Source: Hymenobacter setariae
GTDB lineage: Bacteria; Bacteroidota; Bacteroidia; Cytophagales; Hymenobacteraceae
NCBI RefSeq assembly: GCF_007713685.1
Contig: NZ_VMRJ01000001.1
Location: 186,001 to 250,000 of the forward strand
Reading direction: 5' to 3'
DNA length: 64,000 nucleotides
Of this stretch, positions 39,495-48,609 are shown one piece after another. The notes beneath the pieces were generated by a model. It saw only the letters and a program-made list of their open reading frames with translations. It was not told where the DNA came from and made no database searches. The stretch's first letter is position 1; every line of letters starts with the position of its first letter. A program made the translations under genes and the position numbers.

Positions 39495-41798
39495 TTACTT
39501 CCGCACTGGCTTGCTGCCCATTACAAACTCCAGGGTGCCGCCCTGGCGCACCTCGCTCACGGGTAGGAAGGGCCGCGTCAGCAGCTTGCCGTTCAGCTTG
39601 GCCGACTGCACGTAGACATTTTTATCCGATTGGTTTTTAACGGTTACGGTGAAGGTTTTGCCTTCGCCGACTTGTAGCACGGCGCCGTGCACGGCGGGGC
39701 TACCTAGGGCATATTCGCCCGAGGCGGGGGCCACGGGGTAGAAGCCCAGGGCCGAGAAGATATACCAGGCCGACATCTGGCCGCAGTCGTCGTTGCCACC
39801 GAGGCCGTCGGCGCCCTGGTGATACATCTTATTCAGAATCATGCGAATGCGGGGCTGCGTTTTGTAGGGCTGGTCGGTCCAGTTATAGAGGTAGGCAGCG
39901 TGGTGGGCGGGCTCGTTGCCGTGCACGTAGTTGCCGATGATACCGTCGCGGGTGATGTCCTCAGTTTCAGCAAAGAACTTGTCGGGCAGGTTCATCGTGA
40001 AAAGAGAATCGAGGTGCGGCACGAAGCGCTTGTTGCCGCCCATTTTGGCAATGAGGCCGGCCGGGTCGTGGGGCACATAGAGGCTGTAGTTCCAGGCATT
40101 GCCCTCGATGTAGCCGGGGTCGCTGGTAGTCAGCACGTCAAACTTTTGGCGGAACGTGCCATCGGCTAGGCGCGGGCGCATGAAGCCGATGCGGGCGTCA
40201 TACACATTCTGCCAGTTGGTGGCGCGCTGGCTGAACTCCTTCTCGATATCGGCGCGGCTCAACTTCTTGGCTGCCTGCGCGATGCAATAATCATCAAAGG
40301 CGTATTCTAGCGTCTTCGACACCGAGGCGCCGCTCTTGTCTTCGGGTACGTAGCCTTTGTCCATGTAGAGACCTAGGCCGTCGTACCAGCGCTGGCGTGC
40401 GGTGGTCACGCAGGCGTCGAGGGCCTTGTTTTGGTCGAAGGGCGCGTTGCCGAGCACGATGGCATCGCACACCACGGGCACCGAGTGGTAGCCTATCATG
40501 CACCAGTTTTCGTTGGCGTAGTGGCTCCACACGGGCAGCATGTGCTCGGCGCTCTGGTCGAAGTGCATGAGCATGCTTTGGGCCATGTCGGCGTTGCGCT
40601 TCGGTTGCACGAGGTTATAAAGCGGGTGCAGGGCGCGGTAGGTATCCCAAAGCGAGAAGGTGGTGTAGTTGGTGAAGTCCTTGGCCTGGTGGTTGTTCTG
40701 GTCAAGCCCGCGGTACTGGCCGTCGGTGTCTTGGTAGGTAGTTACGCCGGTGAAAGCGTGGTACATGGCTGTGTAGAAGTTCTCCTTATCAACCCGCTTC
40801 GGCGACGTAATGGCGATTTTGCTCAGTTCCTGCTGCCACATCGCCTGGCCTTTTCGCTTGTAGTCGGCGAAGTCCCAGCCCGGCGCTTCGGCGCGGAGGT
40901 TAGCCAGCGCGCCGGCGGTGCTCACGGGTGAGAGGGCCATTTTCAGCTTCACCTGTTGGCCGGCCTGCGTGGCGCCAAAGTCAAAGTGCATCCGCAGCTG
41001 GTGCGCAGCGAGGTCGGGCCAGTTGTGGTTTTGGTCGAAGCGGCCCCAGAAGCCGCGGTAGGGCTGCTTCTGGTCGTAGTTGCGGCTACCGTAACTCTTG
41101 AAGGGTTTAGAAAAGCTGAGTGCGAAGTACACCACACGGGTGCGGCCCCAGCCATTAGTTTGGCGGTAGCCGGTTACGAGCGAGTCGTTTTCAACCCGCA
41201 CAAACGTCCAGGTATTTTTGCCAGGATAATTGTAAATCCCGGCCATCAAATCCAAAATAATGTGCGATTCGTCGGCCTTTGGAAACGTGTACTGATGCAC
41301 GCCGACCCGCGTGGTGGCCGTCAGTTCGGCCAGAATATCATTGTCAGCCAGCCGCACTTTGTAGTAAGCCGGCTCGGCTACCTCGGTCTGGTGCGAGTAG
41401 GCCGAGCGGTAGCCACCTAGGGGCTTGTCGGCGGTGCCGGGGTTAAGCTGGAGCGTGCCGGTGGTGGGCATCACCAAAAAATCGCCTAGGTCAGAGTGCC
41501 CCGTGCCGCTGAAGTGCGTGTGGCTAAAGCCCACAATAGTGGGGTCTTTGTACTGATACCCCGCGCAGTAACTATAAATGTCGGGGTTGTACTTGCCGTT
41601 TTGCTCGTAGCTCAGCGTGTCGGTATCGGGCGAGAGCTGCACCGCCCCGAAGGGCACCGTGGCACCAGGGTAGGTGTGGCCCATCTTGGCGGTGCCCACC
41701 AGCGGGTGGGCATACTGCACGAGGTTTTCGGGAGCCGATTTTTGCGCGAGGCAGGCGAGGGGCAGGGCGAAGGCCGCAGCCAGCAGGGAGTGCTTCAT
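39495..41798 (-). CDS. GH92 alpha-1,2-mannosidase
   Basis: A secreted 767-residue glycoside hydrolase (signal MKHSLLAAAFALPLACLA). The N-terminal beta-sandwich opens VQYAHPLVGTAKMGHTYPGA and TVPFGAVQLSPDTD, a GH92 opening, and the catalytic (alpha/alpha)6 domain has the diagnostic GNDDCGQMSAWYIFSALGFY (catalytic Asp/Glu region) and HGNEPAHHAAYLYNW. These enzymes remove alpha-linked mannose in a calcium-dependent, inverting reaction; they are typical of Bacteroidota N-glycan use. No SusC/SusD pair is present nearby, so it is not in a classic PUL. ATG 41796-41798 fits the signal; TTACTTTG lies just upstream. Confidence 0.95.
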   Translation of the reverse strand: MKHSLLAAAFALPLACLAQKSAPENLVQYAHPLVGTAKMGHTYPGATVPFGAVQLSPDTDTLSYEQNGKYNPDIYSYCAGYQYKDPTIVGFSHTHFSGTGHSDLGDFLVMPTTGTLQLNPGTADKPLGGYRSAYSHQTEVAEPAYYKVRLADNDILAELTATTRVGVHQYTFPKADESHIILDLMAGIYNYPGKNTWTFVRVENDSLVTGYRQTNGWGRTRVVYFALSFSKPFKSYGSRNYDQKQPYRGFWGRFDQNHNWPDLAAHQLRMHFDFGATQAGQQVKLKMALSPVSTAGALANLRAEAPGWDFADYKRKGQAMWQQELSKIAITSPKRVDKENFYTAMYHAFTGVTTYQDTDGQYRGLDQNNHQAKDFTNYTTFSLWDTYRALHPLYNLVQPKRNADMAQSMLMHFDQSAEHMLPVWSHYANENWCMIGYHSVPVVCDAIVLGNAPFDQNKALDACVTTARQRWYDGLGLYMDKGYVPEDKSGASVSKTLEYAFDDYCIAQAAKKLSRADIEKEFSQRATNWQNVYDARIGFMRPRLADGTFRQKFDVLTTSDPGYIEGNAWNYSLYVPHDPAGLIAKMGGNKRFVPHLDSLFTMNLPDKFFAETEDITRDGIIGNYVHGNEPAHHAAYLYNWTDQPYKTQPRIRMILNKMYHQGADGLGGNDDCGQMSAWYIFSALGFYPVAPASGEYALGSPAVHGAVLQVGEGKTFTVTVKNQSDKNVYVQSAKLNGKLLTRPFLPVSEVRQGGTLEFVMGSKPVRK

Positions 41799-41877
41799 GC
41801 TGCCAAAGTAACAAGGACCTAGGCAGAGGTTGCGGATTGGTGGGCACGGTACCAAAAACCGAGCCAGGGCCTACTCC

Positions 41878-42990
41878 CTAAAGCGACATGCTGAATAAGC
41901 GGTAGCCGCTTGCAGTGCGAATGAACGTGAAATGCTCCTGGTTGTCAATCGGCGCATTTGCCGGCTGGACTGGGTACGTCAATACCATATTGAAAATCGG
42001 GTATTTTTCCCTGAAATGCTCGCCGCAATCTGTTAGAAAAGGCTGGAAATCGCGGCTTTCGAAAATAAACGTGTTCAGGTCATCGGCAAAAATGGCTACG
42101 CCCGGCGCCCCTCGTTGGAGCGTGCCCAACCTAGGGCCCAAAACTGAGTGCTGATACTTAGCAACAAAGGTGGCTGGCGTGAAGTGAGGCCAGCCTCGAA
42201 AGGGCCGTGCCACGGCAAGGTCCGTAAAGCAAAGCGCGCTAACCTGCGCCACATCGCCGCGCCGCACTGCCGGCACAAATACGTTATAAAGCCAAACCTT
42301 AAACTCCTTTTCGTAGTCCGTGAATGTGTAGCGGTCGCCGTTTACCGCTCCTAGAGTAACGGTGGTAGCCGTGTCGGGAGTAGGGTCGTTTACTTTCAAG
42401 GAGTACCAATTGAGGTGGCCGCTGCCCGTCGGCTCAGTGTTTAGGTTGTTTACCAGGACTTCGTTGCGCTCATTCAGCAGCACTTTCTGGCCGCCAGACC
42501 AGCCTAGGTGCTCGCAGTTGAGCGTGTCGGCACTATGGTCGCTGCAGCTTCGTTTAGCCCCGATGAGAGCCACCGCCAAGCCATTGTGAAAAGGCAGGGC
42601 AAAATTATAAATAGCCGGAATCACCGCTTTGCCCTGGGCATTGAGAAAGCCAACCCGGTCTTTGCGCGTATCCCGAAATAATATTTTACCCTCACTTTCG
42701 CAGTCAAACCGAAAGTCGAACACGAATACGCTGTCGCGGCCGACCTTGCGGCCATTTTTGAGCAGGTAGTAGTCTTGGCTCAACATACTCTCGCTCACAG
42801 CCATGATGTGGCGAAAAGTGCGAGCATTGGTCAAGTCGTTAAACTTGGCCGGGATGCGCACGCGTCCGTTGGCATCGCGGTAGCCATAGCGAGTTTCGCC
42901 GTGCGCCTGCACGCTAAACTGCGTCCAAGGAGCGTCCTCTTGCGCGTGGGCGCAGAAAGGCAAAAGGGCAGCCAGCAGACAATACTTCAT
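41878..42990 (-). CDS. Secreted WG-repeat-like protein
   Basis: A 370-residue product with a signal peptide (MKYCLLAALLPFCAHAQ). RYGYRDANGRVRIPAKFNDL and VGFLNAQGKAVIPAIYNFAL match the WG-repeat consensus (GfxdxxGkxvIPxxYd); at least two repeats are visible in the first 180 residues. The second half (KEFKVWLYNVFVPAVRRGDV through HFTFIRTASGYRLFSMSL) has no recognised family. Function unknown; WG-repeat proteins in Bacteroidota are mostly extracytoplasmic. ATG 42988-42990 is preferred; a TA-rich TATTTTG box lies five bases upstream. Confidence 0.7.
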   Translation of the reverse strand: MKYCLLAALLPFCAHAQEDAPWTQFSVQAHGETRYGYRDANGRVRIPAKFNDLTNARTFRHIMAVSESMLSQDYYLLKNGRKVGRDSVFVFDFRFDCESEGKILFRDTRKDRVGFLNAQGKAVIPAIYNFALPFHNGLAVALIGAKRSCSDHSADTLNCEHLGWSGGQKVLLNERNEVLVNNLNTEPTGSGHLNWYSLKVNDPTPDTATTVTLGAVNGDRYTFTDYEKEFKVWLYNVFVPAVRRGDVAQVSALCFTDLAVARPFRGWPHFTPATFVAKYQHSVLGPRLGTLQRGAPGVAIFADDLNTFIFESRDFQPFLTDCGEHFREKYPIFNMVLTYPVQPANAPIDNQEHFTFIRTASGYRLFSMSL

Positions 42991-43070
42991 GTGGGCAAAA
43001 TAAGCAGCTAGGCTGGCCGTACGCGCCAGGGCCAACTAAACAGGTCGCTAAAAGCAAGTGCGCTGGGTAT

Positions 43071-43117
43071 ACAAAAGCGGCAGGCGGGTAGCCACGCTAC
43101 CCACCTGCCGCTTTTGT
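43071..43117. terminator. Near-perfect 47-bp hairpin terminator
   Basis: ACAAAAGCGGCAGGCGGGTAG (arm 43071-43091, read in pieces) pairs with 43097-43117 around CCACG with one mismatch. T-runs in both directions. Confidence 0.85.
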
Positions 43118-43137
43118 AATAGCTGTAATACAGCAGC

Positions 43138-43692
43138 CTAGTGGTGTGCTGCCTGCCGCAGCCGCAGCCCTAGCACAAAGGCGGCCACGCCCAGCACCAG
43201 CAGCGCGATGGCTAGCCAAGTAGTAGCCCCCAGCACCCCAATGGCCGGGTTGCCGAGCACCAAAAAGGCCAGCATCACGCCCAGTAGCCCCAGTGCCAGC
43301 GTCCAGCCCCAGTTGCGGTAGCCCAGGCGGCGCAGCGCAAAGGCATTGGCCACCGTGGAGCCGCTGCGTAGCAGCAGCCAAAAACCAATGACAAAAGCTA
43401 GCGTGCCCGCCGCCACCACCGGCTGGCTCAGTAGGTAGAAGCCAAACAGAATTTCGGCGAGACCCAGGGCCAGCAGCCAGCCCCAGCCGCGCAGCCGCGT
43501 CCGGTTGCTAAGCGAGAAGATGGTGTTAGCCACGCCATTAAATAAGATGAGGGCCGCAAAGTAGATAGTTAGCCCCAAAAAAGCCGCGCCTGGACTATTG
43601 AATACCCAAATGCCTAGCCCAAACAGCCCGATGCCGGCCAGCAGATACACCCACCAGTTAGCAGCGGCGGTGCGAAGCGGAGAAGTTTCCAT
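43138..43692 (-). CDS. HdeD-family membrane protein (DUF308)
   Basis: A 184-residue protein with six membrane helices in three pairs: WWVYLLAGIGLFGLGIWVF, FLGLTIYFAALILFNGVANT, WGWLLALGLAEILFGFYLL, TLAFVIGFWLLLRSGSTVA, WGWTLALGLLGVMLAFLVL, and TTWLAIALLVLGVAAFVLGL. The repeated WGWxLALGL and G(x)6-7LLxxP pattern fits HdeD/DUF308. HdeD contributes to acid resistance at high density in E. coli; no acid-stress genes are adjacent here. It is monocistronic. Confidence 0.85.
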   Translation of the reverse strand: METSPLRTAAANWWVYLLAGIGLFGLGIWVFNSPGAAFLGLTIYFAALILFNGVANTIFSLSNRTRLRGWGWLLALGLAEILFGFYLLSQPVVAAGTLAFVIGFWLLLRSGSTVANAFALRRLGYRNWGWTLALGLLGVMLAFLVLGNPAIGVLGATTWLAIALLVLGVAAFVLGLRLRQAAHH

Positions 43693-43831
43693 AAAAACAG
43701 CGAGAAAATGATATTTCTGCCGACTTACGGTTGCGCTACGCCCGAGGTTATATCATTACTATGACCCATCAAGTGACCTAGGGACGGCTGCAACTTGCTA
43801 AAAAGCCGGAAGCTGTCCCCAATTGCCAACT

Positions 43832-44569
43832 CTACAAATTATCCAGCCGGCCGCCATCTACCCGCACCTCGGCGCCCTGCACAAACGCGGCATCGTCGGA
43901 GGCTAGATAGGCAATGGTAGCAGCCACGTCTTCGGGCTTGCCCACGTCGTTGGGGTTGATTTTTTCGACGCCCGACTTCACATTTGGGTTGTCCCACAGC
44001 ATAGGCGTGTCGATGGCGCCCGGCAGCACCGCGTTGATGCGCAGCCCCTTGGGCTTGCCCTCTATCGCCGACGAGCGCGTGAGCGACAGCACGGCGGCTT
44101 TGGCCGCAGCGTAGGGTGCCACTAGTGCCTCGGTCTCCACGGCGTGAATGCTCGATACGTTCACTACGTTGCCGCCCGGCTTCATATGCAAAAACGCCTG
44201 CTTGGTGAAATAAAAGGCACCTAGGAGGTCCACGTTTAGTATCCGCAGCCAGTCGTCGCCAGTGAGCTGCTCCAAGGCCTTGAATTGCATTAGCCCAGCA
44301 TTGTTGACTACCACATCGAGGCGGCCAAACTGGGCCAGCGCGCCCTGCACAGTGGCAATGACTTGGTTTTCGTCGGCTACATTGCACACGCTGGGCCACA
44401 CGCCGGGCGCACCCGCCTGCTGCACCTGTGGCACTGCCGCATCAAGGGCAGCCTGGTTGATGTCGGCCAGTACCAGCCGGGCGCCCTCGCTGGCCAGGCG
44501 CTTGGCAATGGCCAGGCCGATGCCAGCGGCCCCGCCCGTCACAATGGCTACTTTGTCTTGGAAACGCAT
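43832..44569 (-). CDS. Short-chain dehydrogenase/reductase
   Basis: A 245-residue classical SDR. Seen are the dinucleotide-binding VTGGAAGIGLAIAKRL (TGxxxGxG), DVVVNNAGLMQF (NNAG), catalytic Ser in NVVNVSSIHAVETEAL, and YxxxK in APYAAAKAAVLSLTRSSA. The acidic Asp in LVLADINQAAL favours NAD over NADP. The C-terminal DAAFVQGAEVRVDGG matches the 3-oxoacyl-ACP-reductase/glucose-dehydrogenase type. Substrate unknown. Immediately upstream on the minus strand lies the large inverted-repeat element at 44599-44697. Confidence 0.92.
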   Translation of the reverse strand: MRFQDKVAIVTGGAAGIGLAIAKRLASEGARLVLADINQAALDAAVPQVQQAGAPGVWPSVCNVADENQVIATVQGALAQFGRLDVVVNNAGLMQFKALEQLTGDDWLRILNVDLLGAFYFTKQAFLHMKPGGNVVNVSSIHAVETEALVAPYAAAKAAVLSLTRSSAIEGKPKGLRINAVLPGAIDTPMLWDNPNVKSGVEKINPNDVGKPEDVAATIAYLASDDAAFVQGAEVRVDGGRLDNL

Positions 44570-44598
44570 TTTGTCAAAGGGGAAAATTTAGGACGTTG

Positions 44599-44697
44599 GT
44601 CATGCAGAGCGCAGCGAAGCATCTCGCGTGGTGCAGTAAATCCTGGTGTTTTGAGGGTAGTGCGCCACGCGAGATGCTTCGCTGCGCTCTGCATGAC
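44599..44697. repeat. Inverted-repeat element (33-bp perfect arms)
   Basis: The arm GTCATGCAGAGCGCAGCG..CTCGCGTGG (44599-44631) is an exact inverted complement of 44665-44697. Allowing one wobble the arms run to 44635 and 44661, leaving a 25-base unique centre. It has no ORF, is MITE-like in form, and shares the GAAGCAT core with 35162-35200 and 63270-63369. Whole-stem folding would be very stable. Confidence 0.85.
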
Positions 44698-44721
44698 AGG
44701 CGTTTTTGCAAGCAAAGCCAA

Positions 44722-46041
44722 TTAATGAATTTCGGGCTGGGCGGCATTCATGGCCTTGGTATCGGGGTCGCGGCGGGTGCGGCGGGCCCGCTCGCGTTGC
44801 TGCAGGGCCCAGGGCTCATCGGCCTCGTGGGGCATTACTAGGGGTATTTGCAGGCAGGCGCTCTGGGCGGGTAGCACTTGGCGCCAGTCCTCAATGAGCT
44901 GCTTATAGGCCGTGCCCACGGGCCGAACGTTGCGGTCTAGGTCGTAGAGCCCTAGGGGGTTCACTGTGCCGTGGTTTTCGCGCAGGGCAGTGTCCCAGTC
45001 CACTTGGTCAGTGAGCGAGTACCAGGTAAAGCCCACGATGGGTACGCCATCGTTGCGCACGCGCAGCACGTTGGCCCATTCTTTCCACAGCCAGTTCACC
45101 GCCTCGTCGCCTTTTGGGCCTTGCCACAGGTTGGTTTCGGTGTGCATCACAGGCAGCTGGTAGCGGTCGTGGTATTGGGTCGTAATAACGTGGTAGCCAA
45201 ATACCTCGCCCGAAGCTGTGGTGCTGCCGTCGGCCCCCACGCGGTGCTCATTGGTGCGGTAGTAGTCGTTGCCCATGATGCACTGGTGCTTGAGGTTGTT
45301 GCCCAAGAAAAAGTGGTACTCGTCGCGGGTCATGCCGTTGTCGAGCAAGTACTCGTACATCTCCGAGTCCACGCGGCGGCCGTAGTTCAAGTCTAACGAC
45401 AAGAAGCGCTTCGAGTTCATGAGCTCGGCGGGCTTGATGGCGGCGGGGTTTTCGGCGTGGAAATACTCGCTGCTCTCGCTTTGGATAAAGAGCGCATCGG
45501 CCCGCACTTCTAGGATGCGCTGCATAGCCAGCACGTTGCCCTTCACAATGTTTTTGAGGGCCGTCACAAACGAGCGGTCGTCGGCGAGTTGCTCGTTCCA
45601 CCAGCCGTAGAGGGCCGAAAACTCGGCGCAGATATACATCTCATTGACGGGCGTATAGAGCTGCACCCACGGGTAGCGCGCGGCAAAATCGTGGCAGTAG
45701 TCACCAAAGAGCTTGGCGAAGTCTAGGTTCTGAAAATTACCCAGCCAGTCGGGCACCCCAAAGTGGCACAAATCCACGATGGGCATGATGTTGCGCCGCT
45801 TTAGGTCTTGAAAAGTGGCATCGGCGAAACTCCAGTCGTACTTGCCCACGCCCAGCCAAGTAGTATGGATGGGCGGCCCATAGCGCAAAAACCGAATGCC
45901 CAGTTCCTGCACCAGGTCAAAGTCTTTCTGCCAGAACTGGTAGTGCTTGCACTTCTCCATCTCATCCACCCGCAGGCGGCCGTTTTGGATGGTAGGGTTG
46001 GAGTTTTCGATGCCGGTGGCAAACAGAAACTGAGCGTCCAT
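44722..46041 (-). CDS. Glycoside hydrolase family 1-like enzyme
   Basis: A 439-residue TIM-barrel hydrolase, cytoplasmic by lack of a signal. The acid/base Glu is in LYTPVNEMYICAE (Glu134, the TxNEP-like motif) and the nucleophile Glu in MHTETNLWQG (Glu302). KDFDLVQELGIRFLRYGPPI and LCHFGVPDWLGNFQNLDFAK are also GH1-like. The tryptophan and residues that bind the -1 sugar in beta-glucosidases are only partly conserved, so the substrate is open. The frame runs 61 codons upstream, overlapping a terminator, so ATG 46039-46041 is preferred. The tail of 45 residues is Arg-rich (RERARRTRRDP). Confidence 0.82.
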   Translation of the reverse strand: MDAQFLFATGIENSNPTIQNGRLRVDEMEKCKHYQFWQKDFDLVQELGIRFLRYGPPIHTTWLGVGKYDWSFADATFQDLKRRNIMPIVDLCHFGVPDWLGNFQNLDFAKLFGDYCHDFAARYPWVQLYTPVNEMYICAEFSALYGWWNEQLADDRSFVTALKNIVKGNVLAMQRILEVRADALFIQSESSEYFHAENPAAIKPAELMNSKRFLSLDLNYGRRVDSEMYEYLLDNGMTRDEYHFFLGNNLKHQCIMGNDYYRTNEHRVGADGSTTASGEVFGYHVITTQYHDRYQLPVMHTETNLWQGPKGDEAVNWLWKEWANVLRVRNDGVPIVGFTWYSLTDQVDWDTALRENHGTVNPLGLYDLDRNVRPVGTAYKQLIEDWRQVLPAQSACLQIPLVMPHEADEPWALQQRERARRTRRDPDTKAMNAAQPEIH

Positions 46042-46084
46042 GGGGGTGGGGAGGGCGAGGATGGCAAAGGGAACACGGCTACAT

Positions 46085-46123
46085 GAAAAAACCGGGAAGC
46101 TGCACGCTAGCAGCTTCCCGGTT
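46085..46123 (-). terminator. Terminator of the methyltransferase gene
   Basis: AACCGGGAAGCTGC (46090-46103) pairs with GCAGCTTCCCGGTT (46110-46123); on the minus strand the stem is followed by TTTTTT. It lies 28 bases after the stop at 46152. Confidence 0.85.
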
Positions 46124-46151
46124 CTAACGGATTCGGGCGTAGTGAGGCTAC

Positions 46152-46967
46152 CTAGGCGTCCTTCCCAGCCGTGAAATTGAGCCCAAAAAACAGCTTTTCC
46201 TTGAGCAGTGAATTGGTGCGCCACAGCCGGTCTTCGCGGGCCATAAGCTGCGGCACGTTGTCAGATTTAAACATAAAGGGTGGAAACAGCCGAATGTACT
46301 GCACCTCCTGGGCCGGAATCTGTAGCCCTTGCTGGGCCAACTCGCGCCGCCACGTGGCTAGGTCACGGATGTTCTCATTGCCGAGCAAAATGTTCTTTTT
46401 CAGCTGTTCATCATAGATAGTGATGATGCGCTTATTGCCCCGGCGCAAATACAGTTTGAAGCTTTGCACCACGTTGCCGCCGTTTTCTTCCACCACAATG
46501 AGGTCACCGCCCGGCCGCAGGGCCTCCCGAAAAATGCGCAGCGCATCTTGCAGCGGCTCAAGGTGGTGCAGCGTGTCCTGGATGATGATGTGGTCGTAGG
46601 AAGCTGGCGGTGGGGGCGAATCAAACAGGTTTTCGTAGCTGTAAGTAAAGCCCGATACGTCGCCAAACTGCCTCCAGTACTGCAGGCGCTTGGCAATGTG
46701 CTCGTAGTAAAACTCTAGGGTAGTGCCGTGCACCTTGTAGCCATTGAGAGCCAAAAAAATGGCCGTGGTGCCGTAGCCACAGCCGCAATCCCAGATGGCG
46801 GCATTCTGGCTTGGCAGGTGCTTCAGGATGTAATGCAGCCGCTGCACCACGTAGGCCTTGCGAAACTCGAAGCTGGCGGGGTTGGCCAGCATTTTATAGT
46901 AGCTGGTAAGCTGAGGGTTACTACGTAATTCGTCTAGAAACAGGTCGAAAAACTCATTGACAGTCAT
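46152..46967 (-). CDS. Class I SAM-dependent methyltransferase
   Basis: A 271-residue cytoplasmic methyltransferase. Motif I is AAIWDCGCGYGTTAIFLALN, motif II NGYKVHGTTLEF, the acidic-to-aromatic motif IV is SYDHIIIQDTLHHLEPLQDA, and PGGDLIVVEENGGN is post-motif IV. The DTLHHL and LRPGG wording is close to UbiE/Methyltransf_11-type enzymes. The C-terminal 100 residues (YLRRGNKRIITIYDEQLKKN and onward) are lineage-specific. Substrate unknown. Confidence 0.85.
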   Translation of the reverse strand: MTVNEFFDLFLDELRSNPQLTSYYKMLANPASFEFRKAYVVQRLHYILKHLPSQNAAIWDCGCGYGTTAIFLALNGYKVHGTTLEFYYEHIAKRLQYWRQFGDVSGFTYSYENLFDSPPPPASYDHIIIQDTLHHLEPLQDALRIFREALRPGGDLIVVEENGGNVVQSFKLYLRRGNKRIITIYDEQLKKNILLGNENIRDLATWRRELAQQGLQIPAQEVQYIRLFPPFMFKSDNVPQLMAREDRLWRTNSLLKEKLFFGLNFTAGKDA

Positions 46968-47159
46968 ACAGAAAACGGCAACTCGAAAAGCATAAAAAGT
47001 AGCAAGTCAGCCCACCCGCTAGGCGGCGAAGTTACACGCCGCTTGCAGTAGCCTCCGGCTAGTAGGCGACGCGCGCCCTAGGTAATGCACATAAGCCAGC
47101 GCCTATTACGACCTATAAGCATGCTTGTTGTGTGCGCTATTGTTTGGCTTATAACAAGA

Positions 47160-48446
47160 TTAAGTTGGCGAGTAGGCTTGCGGCTTTTTCTCTACTTTAT
47201 AGAGCTTAGCGGCGAACAAAAACACCACTATGTAGCAGATAATGGGCAGGTAATAAGCCTGTGCCACGCTGCGGTCGGCCACCAGGCCCATGAGCCGCGG
47301 AAAGAGCGCCGCGCCCACCACGCCCATCACAATAAACGACGAGGCCAGTTGCTTGTGACGCCCTAGGTCCTTGAGCCCCAGGCTGTAAATAGTGGGAAAC
47401 ATGATGCTGAAAAAGAAATTCAGCAGGATGAGCGCTACAAACGATACCACGCCCCAGTGCTGCGCTACTATGAGGCACATGCCGATGTTGGCCACTGCCA
47501 CCGCCGCCAGCAGGCGGTTGGGGGCGATAAACTGCATGAGGTAGGTGCCCAGAAAGCGGCCCACCATCATGCCTACTAGGCTAAGCGAGAAAAAGTAGGC
47601 CGCTTTATCGTTACTCAGGCCGAAGTATTCGGTGCCGTAGTTGATAAAAAAGGCCCAGGTACCGCCCTGGGCTGCCGTGTTGAAAAACTGCGCCACGCAA
47701 GCCCACACAAAATGCTTATGCTGAAACAGGCTTTTGTCGGCCCCTAGGTCGGTGGGCGCCTCGTCGGTTTCGCTCACGGCGGTGCCGGGCGTGTGCTCGG
47801 CGTTGAGGGGCGGCACTTTCACAAAGAAGAAGGCCAGGCCAATGCTGCCCACCACGGCGCCAATGGCCGAGTACAGCACCTTGACGGAGGTGAGGTCGCC
47901 GGCCGCGTGGGTGCCACGCAGCACGAAGTATCCCCCGATGAGCGGCCCCGACACTGCCCCAATGCCGTTGATGGCGTGAGCGAAGTTGATGCGCCGGTCG
48001 GAGCTGTCAGGGTCACCAAGGCCATCGAGAAAAGGGTGCGCCACTGCCTCGAGCGTGGCTAGCCCACATGCCAACACAAACAAGGCAATGCGCAAGTAGC
48101 CAAAGGACAACGCATTGGCCGCCGGCACCATCAAGAAGGCACCTAGGGCGTAGAGTCCCAAACCCAGCAACACGCCTTTTTGGTAGCCAAAGCGCTTCAT
48201 AAACCAGCCCGCCGGCAGCCCCATAATGAAGTAGGCCCCAAAAATCGAGAACTGTACTAGTGCTGAGTCGGCCTTGCTCACGTGCAGCACTTCTTGAAAA
48301 TGCTTGTTGAGAATATCGCCCATCGTGACGCCTACGCCCCACAACATGAAGAGCGAAGTGACAAAGATGAGCGTAAGCACATAGCGCCGCTCAGTGAAGG
48401 CGGGGGCACCTAGGGCTGGCGGCGAAGTAGTTGTTTGCATAAACAA
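47160..48446 (-). CDS. FucP-type sugar MFS transporter
   Basis: A 428-residue MFS protein with 12 predicted membrane segments. The family wording is FMLWGVGVTMGDILNKHFQE, FSIFGAYFIMGLPAGWFMKR, ALFVLACGLATLEAVAHPFL, INFAHAINGIGAVSGPLIGG and AAQGGTWAFFINYGTEYFG, all typical of the L-fucose/proton symporter FucP and related glucose/galactose carriers. The central loop (GTAVSETDEAPTDLGADKSL) is cytoplasmic. It probably imports a hexose by proton symport. Adjacent enzymes (GH1, GH92, Gfo/Idh) suggest it feeds from glycan breakdown, though no shared promoter is visible. Confidence 0.9.
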   Translation of the reverse strand: MFMQTTTSPPALGAPAFTERRYVLTLIFVTSLFMLWGVGVTMGDILNKHFQEVLHVSKADSALVQFSIFGAYFIMGLPAGWFMKRFGYQKGVLLGLGLYALGAFLMVPAANALSFGYLRIALFVLACGLATLEAVAHPFLDGLGDPDSSDRRINFAHAINGIGAVSGPLIGGYFVLRGTHAAGDLTSVKVLYSAIGAVVGSIGLAFFFVKVPPLNAEHTPGTAVSETDEAPTDLGADKSLFQHKHFVWACVAQFFNTAAQGGTWAFFINYGTEYFGLSNDKAAYFFSLSLVGMMVGRFLGTYLMQFIAPNRLLAAVAVANIGMCLIVAQHWGVVSFVALILLNFFFSIMFPTIYSLGLKDLGRHKQLASSFIVMGVVGAALFPRLMGLVADRSVAQAYYLPIICYIVVFLFAAKLYKVEKKPQAYSPT

Positions 48447-48550
48447 AAGAAAAAGTCGGAATGAACTTAGGCGGCATGCCTAATTAAAGCTACTCCGTAA
48501 TGACCGAGCAGGTTGGCGAGCGCAGCAGTAGCACGGCCGAACCGACGCAC

Positions 48551-48585
48551 AAAAAAGCCGTTGCCAATAGCTGGCAACGGCTTTT
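48551..48585. terminator. Terminator after the RCC1-repeat gene
   Basis: AAAAGCCGTTGCCA pairs with TGGCAACGGCTTTT around ATAGC. It is 24 bases beyond the stop at 48610 on the minus strand and has T-runs on both sides. Confidence 0.88.
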
Positions 48586-48609
48586 GCTGGTTGGTAGCAG
48601 TTAAATAGT

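Noticed and set aside
47085..47366. 93-codon plus-strand frame overlapping the FucP 3' end
   Set aside because: The first part overlaps intergenic sequence and the rest is antisense to the transporter; no protein-like pattern.
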